Assembly: GCA_905480445.1 (NCBI GenBank)
Contig: CAJQQJ010000301.1
Coordinates: 1 to 24,441, forward strand
Direction: 5' to 3'
Origin: an uncultured Alphaproteobacteria bacterium
Lineage (GTDB): Bacteria > Pseudomonadota > Alphaproteobacteria > UBA7985 > CAJQQZ01
Length of the DNA: 24,441 nucleotides
Part shown: positions 22,608 to 24,441 of the stretch, in pieces
Position numbering within the stretch: the first letter of the stretch is position 1
How the letters are laid out: every line of letters begins with the position of its first letter
Position numbers and translations under genes: made by a program
The notes under the pieces: model-generated
Databases searched by the model: none
Told to the model about the DNA's origin: nothing
The model's input: only the letters and a program-made list of their open reading frames with translations

Positions 22608-23075
22608 ATGTCACTATACGAATGCGTTTTCATGGCGCGTCCGGATATCTCACCTACCCAAGTTGATGGGTTAATCGAGACATTCACAAACATTATCTCT
22701 GAAGGTGGTGGGTCAATCGAAAAGACCGAATATTGGGGTCTTCGTAACCTAGCCTACCGTGTAAAGAAAAACCGTAAAGCTCACTATGTTCTTTTCAACA
22801 TCGACTCTCCTTCGCCAGCAGTGAAGGAAATGGAGCGTGTTATGGGCCTGAACGAAGACGTTCTCCGCACCATGACACTCCGCGTTGATGAGTTGGAAAC
22901 CGAACCTTCTGTCGTTATGCGCACCCGCGGCGAACGCCGTGGTCGTCGTGAAGACGAAGAAAGCAGCCGCAGCGATGCTCCAAAAGCTGACGCCCCTAAG
23001 GCCGACGCTCCTGCAGCAGATGCTCCTGCAAAAGCTGAAGAAGCTAAGACAGAAGAAAAAGGAGGAGATGAATAA
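22608..23075 (+). CDS. rpsF: 30S ribosomal protein S6 with a low-complexity C-terminal tail
   Basis: A 155-aa S6. The ferredoxin-like core (1-100) contains YECVFMARPDIS, EYWGLRNLAYRVKK and HYVLFNI. S6 binds the 30S platform with S18. Beyond the core, residues 105-120 are Arg/Glu-rich, and residues 123-142 are four near-repeats of DAPKA (DAP at 123, 128, 133 and 138). The end is acidic (TEEKGGDE). Alphaproteobacterial S6 often has a variable tail. The Shine-Dalgarno is AAGGAG 9 bases before the ATG and is part of the candidate regulatory hairpin. The TAA stop shares one base with the rpsR start (TAATG), so the two partner proteins are translationally coupled. Confidence 0.97.
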   Translation: MSLYECVFMARPDISPTQVDGLIETFTNIISEGGGSIEKTEYWGLRNLAYRVKKNRKAHYVLFNIDSPSPAVKEMERVMGLNEDVLRTMTLRVDELETEPSVVMRTRGERRGRREDEESSRSDAPKADAPKADAPAADAPAKAEEAKTEEKGGDE

Positions 23076-23320
23076 TGAGACCAGCATCTGGTGGCGCTCG
23101 TCGCCCATTTTTCCGCCGTCGCAAGTCTTGCCCATTTTCTGGCCCTAACGCTCCAGCAATTGACCACAAAGATGTGAAATTGTTGCAACGTTACATCTCA
23201 GAACGCGGCAAGATCGTTCCTAGTCGTATCACTGCGGTTTCTGCAAAGCAGCAGCGTAAGCTGGCCAAAGCAATCAAACGGGCACGTGTTCTTGCACTTC
23301 TGCCTTACGTGGTGAGGTAA
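23075..23320 (+). CDS. rpsR: 30S ribosomal protein S18
   Basis: An 81-aa basic protein with the S18 signatures RRKSCPF (15-21), DHKDVKLLQRYISERGKI and the C-terminal KAIKRARVLALLPYV. It forms a heterodimer with S6 on the 30S platform. The start overlaps the rpsF stop by one base, with GGAGGAG just upstream inside rpsF. rplI follows after 4 bases. Many alphaproteobacteria have a DUF2232 membrane-protein gene here; it is absent. Confidence 0.97.
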   Translation: MRPASGGARRPFFRRRKSCPFSGPNAPAIDHKDVKLLQRYISERGKIVPSRITAVSAKQQRKLAKAIKRARVLALLPYVVR

Positions 23321-23324
23321 GATC

Positions 23325-23897
23325 ATGCAAGTTATCCTACTCGAAAGAATTGAAAAGCTAGGCCTGCTTGGTGACGTTGTCACGGTTAAGCCTGGATTTG
23401 CAAGAAACTACCTTCTGCCACAAAAGAAGGCTCTTCGCGCAACCAAAGCAAACGTTGAATCTTTTGAAATTCAACGCGCGCAGATGGAAGCCGATAATCT
23501 TCAGCGTCGTGACGAAGCCGAAGCAATGGCTGACAAGATTAGCGGTCTCCAGATCGTTATGACTCGTCAAGCTTCTGAAGCAAGCGTCCTTTACGGTTCT
23601 GTTTCTGCTCGCGATATTGCTGATGGTGTTACTGCTGCTGGTTTCACGATTGATCGTGGCCAGGTTCCAATCGACCGTCCAATCAAGACTCTTGGTATTC
23701 ACGATGCACGTATTCGTTTGCACCCGGAAGTCTCTACTTTTGTGAAGGTCAACATTGCTAAAACTGTTGAAGAAGCAGAATTGCAATGGGAAGCTGCACA
23801 GGCTCCTGTAGTTGAAGAAGCACCGGCTGAAGAAGCTGCTCCTGAAGTTCAGGAAGAAGCACCAGCTGTTGAAGAGGCTGCAAGCGAAGAAGAATAG
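23325..23897 (+). CDS. rplI: 50S ribosomal protein L9 with an acidic C-terminal extension
   Basis: A 190-aa L9. The N-terminal RNA-binding domain is MQVILLERIEKLGLLGDVVTVKPG followed by ARNYLLPQKKAL. A long connecting helix (about 40-75) and the C-terminal domain (LYGSVSARDIADGV ... TLGIHDARIRLHPEV) follow. Typical L9 proteins end near residue 148; here residues 149-190 are an extra Glu/Ala/Pro-rich tail ending in SEEE. L9 binds 23S rRNA and affects frame maintenance. It is the last gene of the operon, with a terminator 22 bases after its stop. Confidence 0.96.
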   Translation: MQVILLERIEKLGLLGDVVTVKPGFARNYLLPQKKALRATKANVESFEIQRAQMEADNLQRRDEAEAMADKISGLQIVMTRQASEASVLYGSVSARDIADGVTAAGFTIDRGQVPIDRPIKTLGIHDARIRLHPEVSTFVKVNIAKTVEEAELQWEAAQAPVVEEAPAEEAAPEVQEEAPAVEEAASEEE

Positions 23898-23919
23898 ATT
23901 TCTTCAGACGTTATTGATA

Positions 23920-23950
23920 AAGGCCTGGGCTTCATAGTCTGGGCCTTTTT
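23920..23950 (+). terminator. Terminator of the rpsF-rpsR-rplI operon
   Basis: AAGGCCTGGGC (23920-23930) pairs with GTCTGGGCCTT (23937-23947) over 11 positions, including three G-U pairs, with a 6-nt loop and a run of five T at 23946-23950. Confidence 0.85.
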
Positions 23951-24012
23951 CTTTTGCCGCCTCCCTAAATATATGTTGTGTCCCTTATTCACCTAATTCA
24001 CAGGCAAAAGGG

Positions 24013-24043
24013 TTGTTCTTTTCCTCCATTGACCTGCTATAAA
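24013..24043 (+). promoter_or_regulatory. dnaB promoter giving a leaderless or nearly leaderless mRNA
   Basis: TATAAA (24038-24043) ends 7 bases before the dnaB ATG at 24051, so transcription should start at or next to the A of the ATG. TTGTTC (24013-24018) is a possible -35 box at 19 bases. No Shine-Dalgarno sequence precedes the ATG, which fits leaderless translation. Confidence 0.45.
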
Positions 24044-24050
24044 CGACTCC

Positions 24051-24441
24051 ATGGCTGCACCACTTGATAACATCGCCGTCCTTCCCGGATCGGCAGAACC
24101 AAATGACGAGCATCGTCGCACCCCTCCTCATAACTATGAAGCAGAGGCTGCGTTGCTGGGTGCCATACTCGCAAACAATCAAGCCTATGAGAAAGTTAGC
24201 GATTTTCTACGCGCGGAACACTTCGCCGAACCGGCGCACGGTCGAATCTTTGCAGCTATTGTCAAATTGATCGACCGAGGCCAAATCGCGGATTCCGTCC
24301 AGCTTGCCCACTTTTTCAATGATGATGAGGCCTTAGTAGACGTTGGCGGTGCCGCTTATTTGGCTGAACTTCAGTCCTCTATCGTTTCGATCATCAACGC
24401 AGCAGATTATGGCAAAACGATTCATGATCTTCATTTACGCA
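24051..24441 (+). CDS. dnaB: Replicative DNA helicase DnaB, 5' part (3' end outside window)
   Basis: The first 130 codons of a gene still open at the window edge. After a ~25-residue variable start, PHNYEAEAALLGAILANNQAYEKV and then FLRAEHFAEPAHGRIFAAI form the N-terminal DnaB domain, which makes the trimeric collar and contacts DnaG primase. The segment VGGAAYLAELQSSIVSIINAADYGKTI continues it toward the linker. The RecA-like ATPase motor lies beyond the window. Its place after rplI is standard in alphaproteobacteria. The frame begins at ATG 24051. Confidence 0.95.
   Translation, partial: MAAPLDNIAVLPGSAEPNDEHRRTPPHNYEAEAALLGAILANNQAYEKVSDFLRAEHFAEPAHGRIFAAIVKLIDRGQIADSVQLAHFFNDDEALVDVGGAAYLAELQSSIVSIINAADYGKTIHDLHLR

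Noticed and set aside
22749..23188. Long minus-strand ORFs opposite rpsF and rpsR
   Set aside because: They are antisense shadows created by the biased codon use and the DAP-type repeat of the S6 tail.
1..24441. CRISPR arrays, insertion sequences, prophage or integrase genes, tRNA genes
   Set aside because: No repeat-spacer pattern, transposase or integrase motif, terminal inverted repeats, or tRNA-like cloverleaf was seen on either strand.

Overview
The window looks like an alphaproteobacterial chromosome of moderate G+C. The order lptF-lptG-lptD-surA-pdxA-rsmA, gmk-yicC, mltG-fabF-acpP-fabG-fabD, rpsF-rpsR-rplI, dnaB is a well-known alphaproteobacterial housekeeping block, and the individual proteins (LptD with a CxxC after its OstA-like domain, single-parvulin SurA) fit that group. 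I cannot place it more closely than 'alphaproteobacterium, possibly of the Rhodospirillales-like lineages'. No tRNA, rRNA, IS, integrase or CRISPR array is visible.

Region 1 (1-1407): the 3' end of a formate dehydrogenase alpha subunit gene with a strong terminator, then a 464-base gap before the next gene. The gap holds a near-perfect -24/-12 (sigma-54) promoter, a highly structured stretch of about 150 nt, and an excellent intrinsic terminator, with no convincing ORF. I read this as an undescribed sigma-54-type small RNA gene.

Region 2 (1466-7303): an accessory metabolic island. It holds a gamma-carbonic anhydrase, an FAD_binding_2 flavoprotein (fumarate/urocanate reductase-like), an APH-fold kinase, a histidine/phenylalanine ammonia-lyase homologue, and a divergently transcribed ornithine cyclodeaminase/mu-crystallin family protein. 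The lyase keeps the fold signatures and several substrate-binding residues but has lost the Ala-Ser-Gly that makes the MIO cofactor. The cyclodeaminase-like protein has an Arg in place of a conserved Gly of its dinucleotide loop. Together they look like a catabolic or modification pathway for an unusual amino-acid-like compound; substrate unknown.

Region 3 (7406-15342, + strand): LPS transport and outer-membrane biogenesis (lptF, lptG, lptD, surA) followed by pdxA (vitamin B6) and rsmA (16S rRNA dimethylation). lptF/lptG, surA/pdxA and pdxA/rsmA each overlap by 4 nt, indicating translational coupling.

Region 4 (15339-22304, mostly - strand): fabD-fabG-acpP-fabF-mltG (fatty acid synthesis and peptidoglycan glycan-strand release) and yicC-gmk, with one SDR oxidoreductase gene on the + strand between yicC and mltG. 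Several intergenic hairpins sit around acpP.

Region 5 (22305-24441, + strand): the ribosomal protein operon rpsF-rpsR-rplI, with a structured leader that resembles the S6:S18 autoregulatory motif, a terminator, and the start of dnaB, which appears to be expressed from a leaderless or nearly leaderless mRNA. S6 and L9 both carry low-complexity acidic C-terminal tails.
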